From assembly GCF_000577615.1 (NCBI RefSeq), contig NZ_CBXX010000010.1:89757-153756 (forward strand): 64,000 bases of DNA, given 5' to 3'. Shown here one piece after another: positions 43,701 to 53,584 of this stretch. How positions within the stretch are numbered: the stretch's first letter is position 1; every line of letters begins with the position of its first letter. The DNA comes from Herbaspirillum sp. RV1423. Its GTDB lineage: Bacteria; Pseudomonadota; Gammaproteobacteria; Burkholderiales; Burkholderiaceae_D. Under the pieces are notes generated by a model. That model saw nothing but the letters and a program-made list of their open reading frames with translations. It was not told where the DNA came from and made no database searches. The position numbers and the translations under genes were made by a program.

Positions 43701-45628
43701 GCATCCTGATGCCGGTTTCTGCCTCGGGATGAGATCTGATTAAGTTCTTTAATGAGATCGAATTGACTGCCTGGTTTTGATGATTTATTTTTACGGCTTT
43801 CGTTTATCTCGAGAATCGCGTCAGATCCATTTTCCAACGCCGGATCGCCATTTTCATCGATGACATGCAAGGTGGTCTCGGCATCACTAAAAAGATCGAA
43901 CGCCGGCGCCAGCAATTCTCTTGCAGGCTCAGACAAAACAATCGACTTCTGCGAGTCGCGTGCAGATGATTGAACCGCGGCGAGCAATTCTTCTTTTTGC
44001 TCTTCCGAGCATGGCATTTCCCATTGCCGCTCATGATCAACGCGAGATTCATTTCGGCTTGCCTGGTAGGCATGGAATATAACCAGATAAGGCTGCTTCC
44101 CCGCAACAGCTTGAAATTCAGCGTGAATTCCACGTATTGTATTTGTCTTACCGCCCCAATTAGCCAAAGCTCTTTCGACAAATGCAGGCCGGATCTGAGC
44201 CTGACGAGGCCGGACAAATGCGGGCCGAGCCCGACAAAGATGATCGACAGGTTCAATCGCAGGACGATGAACAACAACTGCTGTCGGCGGTTTTAAAAAC
44301 GGAGCGACCTTTGACTCGAAGGCGCACACTGTCGATTTTTCGATAGGCTGTTGTCCGTCGACAGCGCACTGAAGGTAGCCGCCAGGCCCGATGAGCTCTT
44401 TCGAGCGTGTGACTTCTATTGTGCTGCTGTCTGCGGCAGAAGTCGGATACGAAGCTTCGGCACTTTGAAAAATAATGTCGCCTGATGTTGCTTCTTCATG
44501 CCCTACCGAAAACTGTACAGTGGCTGATTCTGCATCAGGAGCTGACGCAGTACTATTGATTGTGGCGTTGTGTGCAGCAGAGGCCGGGAGCCCGGCTTGA
44601 GCGCCTGGAGAAACCATATCGCCTGATGCGGCTTCTTCGGGCTTTGCCGAAGACTTTGCGGTAATTGATATCGCGTCAGGAACCACTGCGTTGTTTGCGA
44701 ACGTCAGAAATGGCCTGCCCCACCGATACCATCCCCATATGCGAGGCATGTATTTCGCGAAGCCTGCAACCGCCCGCGCTGGCCATGACTTAGGTTCTTC
44801 GCGCGTCGGCGCGCCTATGTACATCGAATAGAGCACCCATACTCCCATGCATCCTAAGACGATGGGTGTCGATAGCAGCTCGTTCGCTTCTTCACCGTAG
44901 CTGTCAATTTTTCGCAGAACCTCCTGAACCCTCTCGGGCGTGAGATCGCGAAATGATTCAAGCAACATCGTATGCCAGGTTGAGCCAATCAACAGGGGAG
45001 CTGCCACATTGATGGCAGAGATGACCCTGTTTTGCCAATTCTGATTGCCACGAAAAAGATCAATGAATTGCGCGAGTGTTAAAAACGCCGCTGCGGAGCG
45101 GGGACGGGTCACTCCAAGTCTCGATGCAACGCCCCTCAGGAAGAACTGAGTGATGGATGGCGTCAATTCTCTCACAATGCTTTGCCACACTCTGCTCAGC
45201 TCCAGCCGCAAGCCTTTGTCGTTTTGAGTCGCTTGTGGAGTACCCGCTCGCGCTGATGTGCCCGACCGCTGATCACCTGAATCAACATTGCCCTGGCGCG
45301 CCCTTCGCGATGAAGACATGTCGCCATCAAATTTGAGCTCTTGCGCATCCCGATACTGCGAATCCCATCGCCAGCCATTACCGGCAATTTCTCTCGCCGC
45401 TCTGTCGGCTCTCGCACGGGCGCGCGATCTTTCCTCGATGATTGCAAACAACTGCTCTATGTCGGGCAACGCTTCATCGACATTTCCTTCCTCATCGTTC
45501 TCGTCGGAGGACGACTCGCCAGTCTCAACCCCATTGATGATAAGGACGGTTTCCGCTTGCGACTTCTTTTTATTTTTTGATTTTCCCCCTTCGTTTTCCT
45601 CTTTTGAATCCGAAATTTTTTCTACCAT
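40796..45628 (-). pseudogene. 5' part of the giant glycosyltransferase-toxin gene, stopped by the transposon
   Basis: 1610 codons; the stop TGA (40798-40796) is the terminal trinucleotide of the transposon, so the protein ends artificially at ELLNSL. The N-terminus is very acidic and Lys/Ser-rich without a signal peptide, as in type III or other non-classically secreted effectors. Hydrophobic stretches lie near 200-275 and 665-695. An ~45-residue unit (EEA-T-SGD ... SAA ... STI) is tandemly duplicated near 330-400. Two related alpha/beta units occur near 820-1045. Joining to 29643-25330 rebuilds a ~3046-residue protein, the size of LifA/Efa1 or the Chlamydia large cytotoxins. No catalytic motif is recognised in this half. 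Confidence 0.85.
40799..40803. repeat. Target-site duplication, right copy (CAGAG)
   Basis: CAGAG immediately outside the right transposon end, identical to 29641-29645. Confidence 0.9.
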
Positions 45629-46085
45629 TGGCCAGCATTTTTTCAGTTAACGAATAAAACCTGGTGCTTCAAAAAAAGCCGTATAACCCCATCCAGGCCG
45701 CCAAGCAACACGTAACGGCAGCAAAGCGATGCGCCCGCTTTTCCGATTGTTGCCATTAATCAATATTACATTGATTCGCGCGTCTTAAACGGTTCCCTTC
45801 CTGCAATTGCCGGAATCAGAACGTTGCGAACGAGATGCTCATTGATGCGCTCAACACTACGATGCAAATGTTCTTGTCAATGCGTGACATGATCTCGACG
45901 CTGTCCGTCGTCCAACGTGAAATCAATTCTTGGAAACCGGTTGGCCTTGCTGCCGATCTTGCGGCCCGTCTCGCATTCTTGCAGTGCGTGCCTGAAAATT
46001 CCATTGCCCTGTACGCGTGCCGACGCACGCTCAAGCGTTATCTGCCCAAGCCGGTACAGTGAATGAAGGTGGAAAGCCGGACGTG
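45629..46085. other. Island right edge, no supported gene
   Basis: Upstream region of the giant gene and transition back to GC-rich DNA. A 75-codon frame at 45835-46062 is open but has no family resemblance. No hrp-type or PIP-type promoter box could be confirmed. Confidence 0.4.
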
Positions 46086-47207
46086 TTACAACAGTGCGTA
46101 CAGCGTCACGGCCGCGACTGCCGCGTCGATTGCGAGCACCGCCACGCCGGAAATGCGCCGTTGCAGGAAGGCGCCCAGCGCCCAGAAGGCGGCAAGCAAG
46201 GCCGAGCAGACAATCAGCAGTCGCGCGTACGACACGTCGTCGGCAATCCAGAGACAACCGGCCGTGGCGGCCAGCAACAGGGCGAACTGCAATACGGCGA
46301 ACAGGCTTGCGCCACGCGGCAGGTCGGTATCGTAGCGGCGCCGCGCTGCCTCAAGGTCGAACTGCGGACCGCTCGCGACAAAGCCGGCGGGATACCAGCC
46401 CGGCGCCTTGAACCATACGCGCAGCTTGTCCTGCCAGCGCGGTAGTTGCGACGCGGTGCGCGCCAGTTGCCAATAACCGCTGACCACGGCCCAGAGCGGA
46501 TCCCAGCTTTGCAACGGCGTGCGGGTGCCGTAGACGCAAGGCTCTTTCTCTTCCGCAAAGGTGCCGAACATCCGGTCCCAGATCACCAGCATGCCGCCAT
46601 AGTTCTTGTCCAGGTACTGGTCGTTGACGGCGTGATGCACGCGATGATTGGATGGCGACGAAAATATCCTGTCGAACCAGCCGAGCTTGCCGACATGTTC
46701 GGTATGTATCCAGAACTGATAGACCAGCACGACCAGCCCGGCAATGGCGAATTGCTCCGGCGGCACGCCCAGCAGCGCCATCGGCAGGTAAAAAATCCAG
46801 CCGATGAAGATCACCGTGCTTTCCTGGCGCAATGCTGTGGAAAAATTGAAATCCTGACTTTGATGATGCACGGCATGCGCCGCCCACATGATCGCGCTTT
46901 CGTGCCCCATCCGGTGCAGCCAGTAATCACAGAAGTCGAATAATACGATGGCGACAATCCATCCCGGCACGCCTTGCCAGAAGCGGGCATGCGGAAAGAT
47001 CGCCACGGCGTGGTACGCCAGTGCATACAGGCCGATCTGGAACAACTGGGTCACCAGCCCTACCAACTGGCTGATCAGTCCCTGGCTCAGGCTGCTGATC
47101 GCGTCGTTCAGGCGATAAGTATTGCGTCGGCGGTAATAGCCGTACGCCAATTCCGCGCAGATCAGCAGCAGAAACAGCGGAATGATGTAAACAATGATTT
47201 GTTCCAT
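46086..47207 (-). CDS. Sterol desaturase/fatty acid hydroxylase family protein
   Basis: 373 residues from the ATG at 47207. Di-iron histidine clusters are complete: HRMGH near 95, HAVHH near 110 and HRVHH near 190 with a further His in HTEH. About six membrane helices include three at the C-terminus. Family members hydroxylate or desaturate lipids in the membrane, often ornithine lipids, carotenoids or sterol-like substrates; the substrate here is unknown. The gene stands alone next to the island edge. Confidence 0.87.
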   Translation of the reverse strand: MEQIIVYIIPLFLLLICAELAYGYYRRRNTYRLNDAISSLSQGLISQLVGLVTQLFQIGLYALAYHAVAIFPHARFWQGVPGWIVAIVLFDFCDYWLHRMGHESAIMWAAHAVHHQSQDFNFSTALRQESTVIFIGWIFYLPMALLGVPPEQFAIAGLVVLVYQFWIHTEHVGKLGWFDRIFSSPSNHRVHHAVNDQYLDKNYGGMLVIWDRMFGTFAEEKEPCVYGTRTPLQSWDPLWAVVSGYWQLARTASQLPRWQDKLRVWFKAPGWYPAGFVASGPQFDLEAARRRYDTDLPRGASLFAVLQFALLLAATAGCLWIADDVSYARLLIVCSALLAAFWALGAFLQRRISGVAVLAIDAAVAAVTLYALL

Positions 47208-47376
47208 GGAATATCTTGAAAATGCGGGAAAGCGAGATCGCACCGCCGGGTCGGCCCGTAGCGGGTAACAGCAGTGCGCTATCCGATGGTGCATCGCACA
47301 ACGGAATTGTACGGCAATTGGGAAATTTTGCGTTTTGTGTCTGTCGACCCAACACGGAATCTTCCGTCAATACCGT

Positions 47377-48276
47377 CTAACGCACGGCTTCCAGCGCAAA
47401 ATCGATGAAGGCGCGCACCTTTGCCGGTGGTCGATGACGTGAAGGATGGAGCGCATAAAGCGGAAAACGTTCATCCGGCCAATCGGGAAAAATCTCCACA
47501 AGCTGCCCCTGCTTCAGCACGTTCTGCGCACCGAGCGCCAGTATCTGCGCGATGCCCGCACCGGCGCTGCACGCCAGCAGCATGGTGCCGGAATCGTTGA
47601 GTATCAGGCGGCCCGGCGGCTCCACTTCGATGACTTTGCGGCCCTTGTGGAACACCCATTCATACGGCCGGCCGGTGGTGGGATCGCGGAAGTGGATGCA
47701 GGTGTGATTGACCAGTTCGGAGGGATGGGAAGGACGACCGTGCCTGGCCAGGTAGCCCGGTGAAGCGACGGTCAGGATACGCGTCTCCAGCAGCTTGCGC
47801 GCCACCGTCGTCGAACTCGGCGGCTTGCCGAAGCGGATAGCGACGTCGATGCCGTCGACAACCAGGTCGCCGGCATGCTCGCGCGTGGTCAATTCCAGCG
47901 TGAGATCGGGATATTTTTCAAGGAAGGCGCCGAGATGCTCGGCCAGCAACAGGCGCGAAAAAAACGGATCGAGGTCGACGCGCAGCCGTCCGCGCACGGC
48001 GCTGGCAGAACCGGAAGCGTCGATGGCGGCTTCCTCGATGCCCGCCAGCAGCGGCGCCACCTGTTCATAGAAGCGCCTGCCTTCATCGGTCAGATTCATC
48101 GAACGCGTGGTGCGGTCCAGCAGCCGCACGCCCACGCGCGCTTCAAGACGGGCGACCGCACGGCTCACACCGGAGTCCGACATGTTCAACGCTTCCGCCG
48201 CGCGCGCAAAAGTGCCGCGCTCGATCACCGCCGCCAGCACGCTGACTCCCGCCAGCAAACGTCCATCGAACGACAT
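47377..48276 (-). CDS. LysR-family transcriptional regulator
   Basis: 299 residues from the ATG at 48276, chosen because a strong GGGAGGT precedes it. Helix-turn-helix at about 18-45 (GTFARAAEALNMSDSGVSRAVARLEARVG) and substrate-binding domain from about 90. The 'MSFDGRLLAGVSVLAAVIERGTFARAAEALN' style opening is that of the CrgA/DsdC-like branch that often controls neighbouring oxidoreductases. The GST gene upstream on the same strand is separated by a terminator, so its target is unclear. Confidence 0.85.
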   Translation of the reverse strand: MSFDGRLLAGVSVLAAVIERGTFARAAEALNMSDSGVSRAVARLEARVGVRLLDRTTRSMNLTDEGRRFYEQVAPLLAGIEEAAIDASGSASAVRGRLRVDLDPFFSRLLLAEHLGAFLEKYPDLTLELTTREHAGDLVVDGIDVAIRFGKPPSSTTVARKLLETRILTVASPGYLARHGRPSHPSELVNHTCIHFRDPTTGRPYEWVFHKGRKVIEVEPPGRLILNDSGTMLLACSAGAGIAQILALGAQNVLKQGQLVEIFPDWPDERFPLYALHPSRHRPPAKVRAFIDFALEAVR

Positions 48277-48386
48277 GATTACCTCCCGCCAGACGGATGA
48301 TTTCATGGCATGAATCACCCGGTAAAAGCGCTCTTGCGTCAAAGTTGGAGCGATCCGATCCTGTCTCCGCCACACTGCCGATCGTC

Positions 48387-48423
48387 AAAAAAATCGCCGG
48401 TCGTGCACCGACCGGCGATTTTT
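48387..48423. terminator. Strong bidirectional rho-independent terminator
   Basis: TCGCCGGTCG (48394-48403), loop TGCAC, CGACCGGCGA (48409-48418), flanked by seven A's and five T's. It lies 25 bp beyond the GST stop at 48448 (minus strand). Confidence 0.88.
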
Positions 48424-48447
48424 ATGGAACGTATTGCCGACGACTGC

Positions 48448-49149
48448 TTAGCCGCGCGCAGGAATCGCCAATCCTTTGACGACGGCCGGGCGCGCCACAA
48501 AAACATCGAGCACGCGTTTGACGTTCTTGAAATCCTGAAAACCGACCAGGTCGCCCGCCTCATAGAAGCCGACCAAGTTGCGCACCCACGGAAAGATCGC
48601 AATGTCGGCAATGCTGTACTCGCCCATCACCCATTCGCGGCCAGCCAGGCGTTGGTCGAGCACGCCCAGCAGGCGGCGCGATTCGGCGACGTAACGGTCG
48701 CGTGGACGCTTGTCTTCATATTCCTTGCCGGCGAAGCGATGGAAGAAACCGAGCTGGCCGAACATCGGGCCGATGCCGCCCATCTGGAACATCAACCACT
48801 GGATGGTCTGATAGCGCTCGGCCGGATCCTGCGACAGGAACTTGCCGCTTTTTTCCGCCAGGTAAATCAGGATCGCACCCGATTCGAACAGCGGCAACGG
48901 CTTGCCGCCGGGGCCGTCGGGATCGAGGATCGCCGGAATCTTGTTATTGGGGTTCAGCGACAGAAACTCCGGCGACATCTGGTCGTTGGTCTCGAAGCCG
49001 ACCAGATGCGGCTCATAGGCCAGGCCGGCTTCTTCCAGCATGATCGACACCTTGACGCCGTTGGGCGTCGGCAGCGAGTACAACTGGATGCGTTCGGGAT
49101 GTTGCGCGGGCCATTTTCCGGTGATCGGAAAAGCGGAAATATCGGACAT
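48448..49149 (-). CDS. Glutathione S-transferase, Nu-class (YfcG/YghU-like)
   Basis: 233 residues from the ATG at 49149 with AGGAG before it. The N-terminal thioredoxin fold holds SLPTPNGVKVSIMLEE (about 25), the Thr-Pro-Asn active-site pattern of Nu-class enzymes that bind two glutathione molecules and act as disulfide reductases. The segment NPNNKIPAI then FESGAILIYLAEK forms the glutathione site. The C-terminal helical domain begins near 110 (YQTIQWLMFQMGG). Cytoplasmic. Confidence 0.87.
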   Translation of the reverse strand: MSDISAFPITGKWPAQHPERIQLYSLPTPNGVKVSIMLEEAGLAYEPHLVGFETNDQMSPEFLSLNPNNKIPAILDPDGPGGKPLPLFESGAILIYLAEKSGKFLSQDPAERYQTIQWLMFQMGGIGPMFGQLGFFHRFAGKEYEDKRPRDRYVAESRRLLGVLDQRLAGREWVMGEYSIADIAIFPWVRNLVGFYEAGDLVGFQDFKNVKRVLDVFVARPAVVKGLAIPARG

Positions 49150-49166
49150 GCTTACTCCTCTAAAAA

Positions 49167-52100
49167 TCAATTGTAGACAGGCCCTGGTATCGGATCAAAT
49201 GCCTGGGCGAACTTTTCAAAATCCTCCAGGGGCACCGGCCGGCAGAAGAAATAGCCCTGATAGGCATGGCATCCTGCATCGGCCAGAAAATTGCGTTGCG
49301 CATCCGTCTCGACGCCTTCGGCAATGACTCCCAGGCCAAGGCTTTGCGCCAGCGCGACAATCGTCTTGGCAATGGAGGCATCGTTAGGATCGATCAGGAC
49401 ATCGCGCACAAACGACTGGTCGATTTTAAGCTGGTTTAGCGGCAGGCGCTTGAGGTAGGACAAAGACGAATAACCGATGCCGAAATCGTCCAGCGAGAAC
49501 TCGACGCCCTTGGCCTTGAGTATGTACATTTTCTGGATGATGTCTTCGACGTTATCCACCAGCAGGCTTTCGGTCAGCTCCAGCTTGAGCCTTCTGGGAT
49601 TGGCGCCAGTGCGTTCCAGGATGGCCGAGACCGTCTCGACGAAATCGGCTTCGCGGAACTGCTGCGCACTGACGTTGACCGCGATGCTCAGGTGCGCGGT
49701 CTCGAAGCGCTCCGACCAGCACGCAAGTTGGTTGCAGGCGGTTTCCATGACCCAGTTGCCGAGCGACAGGATCAGGCCGGTTTCTTCGGCCAGCGGGATG
49801 AACTCGGCCGGCGGCACCATGCCGCGCTGCGGATGCTGCCAGCGCACCAGCACTTCGGCGCCGGTGACGCGGCCGCCTTCCACCACTTGCGCCTGGTAGT
49901 GCAGGATCAACTGGCCGCCGTCGATGGCCTTGCGCAGGCCGGCTTCGAGCGCGGCCCGTTCCAGCACCACGGTCTGCATTGCCGGGTCGAAGAAGCTCAT
50001 TGCATTGCGGCCGGTTTCCTTGGATTTGTACATCGCCAGGTCGGCCTGCTTCAGCAACTCGTCGATCGGGACCTGGCGGCCGCGGAACACGGTGGCGCCG
50101 ACGCTGGCGGTGGCTCGGTATTCGACTTCGTCGAGCTGGTATGGCGTATCCAGCACGCTGAGGATTTTTTCGCCGATGGCCTTGGTCTGGTTGGCGGCTT
50201 CCTGCGGATCGCGATGCAGGCTTTCCAGCACCACCACGAACTCGTCGCCACCCACGCGTGCGACCGTGTCGTTGGCGCGCACGCTGATCGCCAGCCGCTG
50301 CGCCACCTGCTTGAGCAAAAGATCACCCTTGTCGTGGCCGAGCGTGTCGTTGAGTGTCTTGAAGTGATCGAGGTCGATGAACAGCAAAGCGCTGCACGTC
50401 TTGTTGCGCGTGCTGACGGCGATAGCCTGCTTGAGGCGGTCCAACAGCAGCGTACGATTGGGCAGGCGCGTCAGCGCGTCGAAGAAGGCAAGTTCCTTGA
50501 TGCGCTCTTCGGCGATCTTGCGCTCGGTGATGTCGTGATGCGTTCCGACATAATGCGTGACCACGCCGTCGTCGCCCCTCACCGCCGAGATGGTCAGCCA
50601 TTCCGGATAGACCTGGCCGTTCTTGCGACGATTCCATATCTCGCCCTGCCAGCCGCCGGAATGGCGCACGCTCTCCCAGATGGCGCGATGGAACGCCGGG
50701 CTGTGGCGGTCGGAGCGTAACAAGCGCGGCGTCTTGCCGATGACTTCCGCGGCAGAGTAGCCGGTGATTTCGGCGAAGGCCTGGTTGACGCGCAGGATTC
50801 TGTTGTCAGCGTCGGTGATCATCATCCCTTCGAGCGAATCGAAGGCCACCGCGGCGATGCGCAGTTCCGCCTCGGCCTGCTTGCGTTCGGTGATGTCGCG
50901 CCCGCTGGTGCGGAAACCCGTGAACGCACCGTTGGCGTCGGTGATCGGAATCCACGACACCGACAGCCAGACCAATGTGCCGTCCTTGCGCACGCAACGG
51001 AACTCCAGATCGTCGCCGCGCTCGCCCTGCAGCCCCTTGTCGAACCCCGTCGTCACGCGCGACAGGTCTTCGAGATAGATCAACTGCCTCTTGAAGTCCT
51101 GCATCGCCATGCATTCCTCGACGGTATAACCGGTGTAATGGAGCACCGACGGGTTGATCCAGCGCGGCTTGCCGTCCAGGCCCCACCAGACTTCCCAGTT
51201 GACGGTGCAGTCCGCGATGGCGCGGAATTGCTCTTCGCTGGCGCGCAGTTCCGTCGTCATCTTGCCGGCCAGGCGAATCGCGCGGCGGCGGCTCGACATC
51301 AGCAGCCAGGCCAGCAGCGCCAGCAAGAGGCTCAGGCCGACGCCGGTCAACGCGGTCTGCACTTCCGCGTTGCGACCGAAACGGCTGTTGAAGTCGTCCT
51401 GGGTATTCATCGTCAGCGTCCAGTTATGACCTGCCACCACCAGATATTCGGTCGCGGAAATCACCCCCGCCTTCTGTCCCGGACCAGGGTCGGCGCCGGC
51501 CGAGTGATACAGCATCGCATCCGGCGACAGCTCGACGCCGTCATAGATCGCAAACGCCACCCCCATCGGCTGCTCGCCGTACAGGCTGGCAATCATGTCG
51601 CTCATGCGGAACGAAGCATGCACCCAGCCGATCAGGTTGGCGCGGCGCTCGGCGATGGTCGATTGCGGCTTGCCGCGCGCATAGATCGGCAGATACATGA
51701 TGAAGCTTGGTTGCGCCTCGATTTCGCTGTCGAGGTCCAACCGCACCTTGCCGGAAATCGCCGCCATGCCGGAATCGCGCGCCTTTTCCATGGCGCGGCG
51801 GCGATGCGGTTCCGACCAGGGATCGAAACCGAAGGGAGTCCGGTTGCGGCCGACGTAGGGCTCGCGCATGACGATGGGCGCGTACTCGCTGCGTTCGCCT
51901 TCCGGCCGGATGGCGTAGTCAGTAAAGCCCATACGCTGCATGTCCGCGATATGCCTGGTCTTGCCGGAAGCGGGAATCAATTCCTCCGCGCCGATGGCCT
52001 GGATGCCGGAAAAATTGGCGTCCAGGTTCAACGCCGCGACATAGTCGCGAAACGCCGCGCGATCGAAGGTACCGGTGGCTGCGAACAATCCCTGCACGCC

Positions 52101-52289
52101 ATGCAGCATCTGCTCATAGCTGGCAACGCGCTGCTCGACCCGGCTGACCGCCTCGCGCAGCGAAAAATCGAATTGCGCGCGCAGTTCTTTGTGCGATGCT
52201 TCGCGTTCGTGATCCCAGGCTAGCCAGGTCACGCACAAGCCGGCAAACAGGATCGCCAACGGCAGCAGGAGTTGCCGCAACCAGTTCAC
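49167..52289 (-). CDS. CHASE-PAS-PAS-GGDEF-EAL membrane c-di-GMP protein
   Basis: 1040 residues from a GTG at 52289. TM1 at about 6-25, periplasmic CHASE domain about 60-260 (YEQMLHGVQGLFAATGTFDRAAFRDYV, given as landmark), TM2 near 320-338, PAS domains near 355 and 480, GGDEF (RVGGDEFVVVLES near 680) and EAL (GAEVLVRWQHP near 808, DDFGIGYSSLSYL, VIAEGVET). Both catalytic signatures are intact. The GTG start overlaps the stop of the upstream binding-protein gene (GTGA), meaning translational coupling. It likely converts an extracellular signal into c-di-GMP changes. Confidence 0.88.
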   Translation of the reverse strand: MNWLRQLLLPLAILFAGLCVTWLAWDHEREASHKELRAQFDFSLREAVSRVEQRVASYEQMLHGVQGLFAATGTFDRAAFRDYVAALNLDANFSGIQAIGAEELIPASGKTRHIADMQRMGFTDYAIRPEGERSEYAPIVMREPYVGRNRTPFGFDPWSEPHRRRAMEKARDSGMAAISGKVRLDLDSEIEAQPSFIMYLPIYARGKPQSTIAERRANLIGWVHASFRMSDMIASLYGEQPMGVAFAIYDGVELSPDAMLYHSAGADPGPGQKAGVISATEYLVVAGHNWTLTMNTQDDFNSRFGRNAEVQTALTGVGLSLLLALLAWLLMSSRRRAIRLAGKMTTELRASEEQFRAIADCTVNWEVWWGLDGKPRWINPSVLHYTGYTVEECMAMQDFKRQLIYLEDLSRVTTGFDKGLQGERGDDLEFRCVRKDGTLVWLSVSWIPITDANGAFTGFRTSGRDITERKQAEAELRIAAVAFDSLEGMMITDADNRILRVNQAFAEITGYSAAEVIGKTPRLLRSDRHSPAFHRAIWESVRHSGGWQGEIWNRRKNGQVYPEWLTISAVRGDDGVVTHYVGTHHDITERKIAEERIKELAFFDALTRLPNRTLLLDRLKQAIAVSTRNKTCSALLFIDLDHFKTLNDTLGHDKGDLLLKQVAQRLAISVRANDTVARVGGDEFVVVLESLHRDPQEAANQTKAIGEKILSVLDTPYQLDEVEYRATASVGATVFRGRQVPIDELLKQADLAMYKSKETGRNAMSFFDPAMQTVVLERAALEAGLRKAIDGGQLILHYQAQVVEGGRVTGAEVLVRWQHPQRGMVPPAEFIPLAEETGLILSLGNWVMETACNQLACWSERFETAHLSIAVNVSAQQFREADFVETVSAILERTGANPRRLKLELTESLLVDNVEDIIQKMYILKAKGVEFSLDDFGIGYSSLSYLKRLPLNQLKIDQSFVRDVLIDPNDASIAKTIVALAQSLGLGVIAEGVETDAQRNFLADAGCHAYQGYFFCRPVPLEDFEKFAQAFDPIPGPVYN

Positions 52290-53098
52290 GGCGCCGCCTG
52301 GAAGTTGACCATCGACGCCGCCAGCGACGAAGAAAAATACTTCTCGAAGATGCGACGGATGGTGCCGTCGGCGCGCATCTCGTCGACCAGCGAGCGCCAT
52401 TTGTCGCGCTCGGCGCTCGGTAAAGCCTTGTTGGACATGATCAGCCCGTGCGGAACCGGCGGATCGTTGAATTCGATGATCGCGGTGACATCGCGGATGT
52501 GCTTCTCTTCCACCGCAGGATAATCGAACGGTTCCATGATCATGCCCTGGATGCGATTGGCCAGCAGCGCCTGGTAGAGCGGATCGAGACCGCCGGCCTG
52601 GGTCACGCGATTGGCGGCGGAGAGCTTGTCGACCAGACGGTTGGCCGATTCGCTGTAGCGGAAACTGCGGATCACGCCCAGCCGGAAAGTCTCGCTGCGC
52701 TCGAACTCGCCGAGCTGGCGCATACCGGCATCCTTGCGCACCAGCAGATAGTATTTGTTGCTGAAGTACCAGGCGAAGGAAGCGAAGCGGCGACGCTCCG
52801 GATCGGCGATGCCGGACAGGCTGAAATCGAGCGCGCCCGATTCGATCAGTTGCCAGATGCGCGCGCGCGACATCAGGCTGACGCCGACTTTGCAGCCACT
52901 GCGACGAATCAATTCATCGGCAAAGTCCTTGTCGATACCGGTGTCGGTATCGGCGGAATAGAGCAAGCCGTGATCGTGCAGGGCGAGGGTGTAAGGACGG
53001 GAACAATCGGGACCGGACGCCTGAGCAATACCGGCAATGCAACTCATGAACAACAGGCTGCAGACACAAGCGATGCGGACAAAGCGGCGGCGGATCAC
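52286..53098 (-). CDS. Periplasmic solute-binding protein (type 2, family 3-like), coupled to the c-di-GMP protein
   Basis: 270 residues from a GTG at 53098 with a G-rich ribosome site; the longer ATG at 53188 would put extra sequence before the signal peptide. Signal peptide about 1-28 (LLFMSCIAGIAQASG). The mature part is a bacterial extracellular solute-binding protein family 3-type fold: GIDKDFADELIRRSGCKV near 55, GALDFSLSGIADPERR, YLLVRKD and NRIQGMIMEPFDYP. No permease or ATPase gene is near. It probably senses a ligand for the CHASE protein downstream. Confidence 0.78.
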   Translation of the reverse strand: MIRRRFVRIACVCSLLFMSCIAGIAQASGPDCSRPYTLALHDHGLLYSADTDTGIDKDFADELIRRSGCKVGVSLMSRARIWQLIESGALDFSLSGIADPERRRFASFAWYFSNKYYLLVRKDAGMRQLGEFERSETFRLGVIRSFRYSESANRLVDKLSAANRVTQAGGLDPLYQALLANRIQGMIMEPFDYPAVEEKHIRDVTAIIEFNDPPVPHGLIMSNKALPSAERDKWRSLVDEMRADGTIRRIFEKYFSSSLAASMVNFQAAP

Positions 53099-53584
53099 CG
53101 TCCCCCCGGCGGTAAGAATGACTGAAATACGGCCCCCTTCGTGTGCAACCGTTTTATGACTTGCTGACAACACTGCCTGGCTTGTCACTCATCTGCCTGG
53201 ACGCAATATTTCCATTGCTGCAAACAAACATCATGACATCATGCGAATGGCATATCGCCGCCAATAATTTTCGCTAATAGTTTTATATACAGCGTCGGAT
53301 ATAGCGGACGGCTGATGTTACCCGACGACCATCGAAACTGCAACCAAGGAAATACCCTATTGACGGCTGTCCGGGCGATGTGCGGGCGAGCTGCCGGTGC
53401 GGTGGAAAACGGAGCGGCAGGTCAGCGAAACGTCAGCCTCGCCATGTTGCCGAATCGCATAATCGAGCGCCTCGCAAGCGCCTTGTTTGACAAACCCGGC
53501 GGCACTGCAAAACAATAAGGGCTGCCGCGAACTTGCATCGACAGCGGCGTCTTTGCATCCCCACACTCCCGAAGAGAGAACACC
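53099..53584. other. Intergenic region
   Basis: About 490 bp between two outward-reading genes; presumably both promoters. Reading frames present are short and unlike any family; no clear structured element was seen. Confidence 0.4.

Noticed and set aside
45781..45815. GGAACC-like hrp-box half site upstream of the giant gene
   Set aside because: Only the first half (GGAACC on the minus strand) fits; the expected CCAC element at the right spacing is absent.
45835..46062. 75-codon frame next to the island edge
   Set aside because: No family resemblance, weak start context; could be chance.
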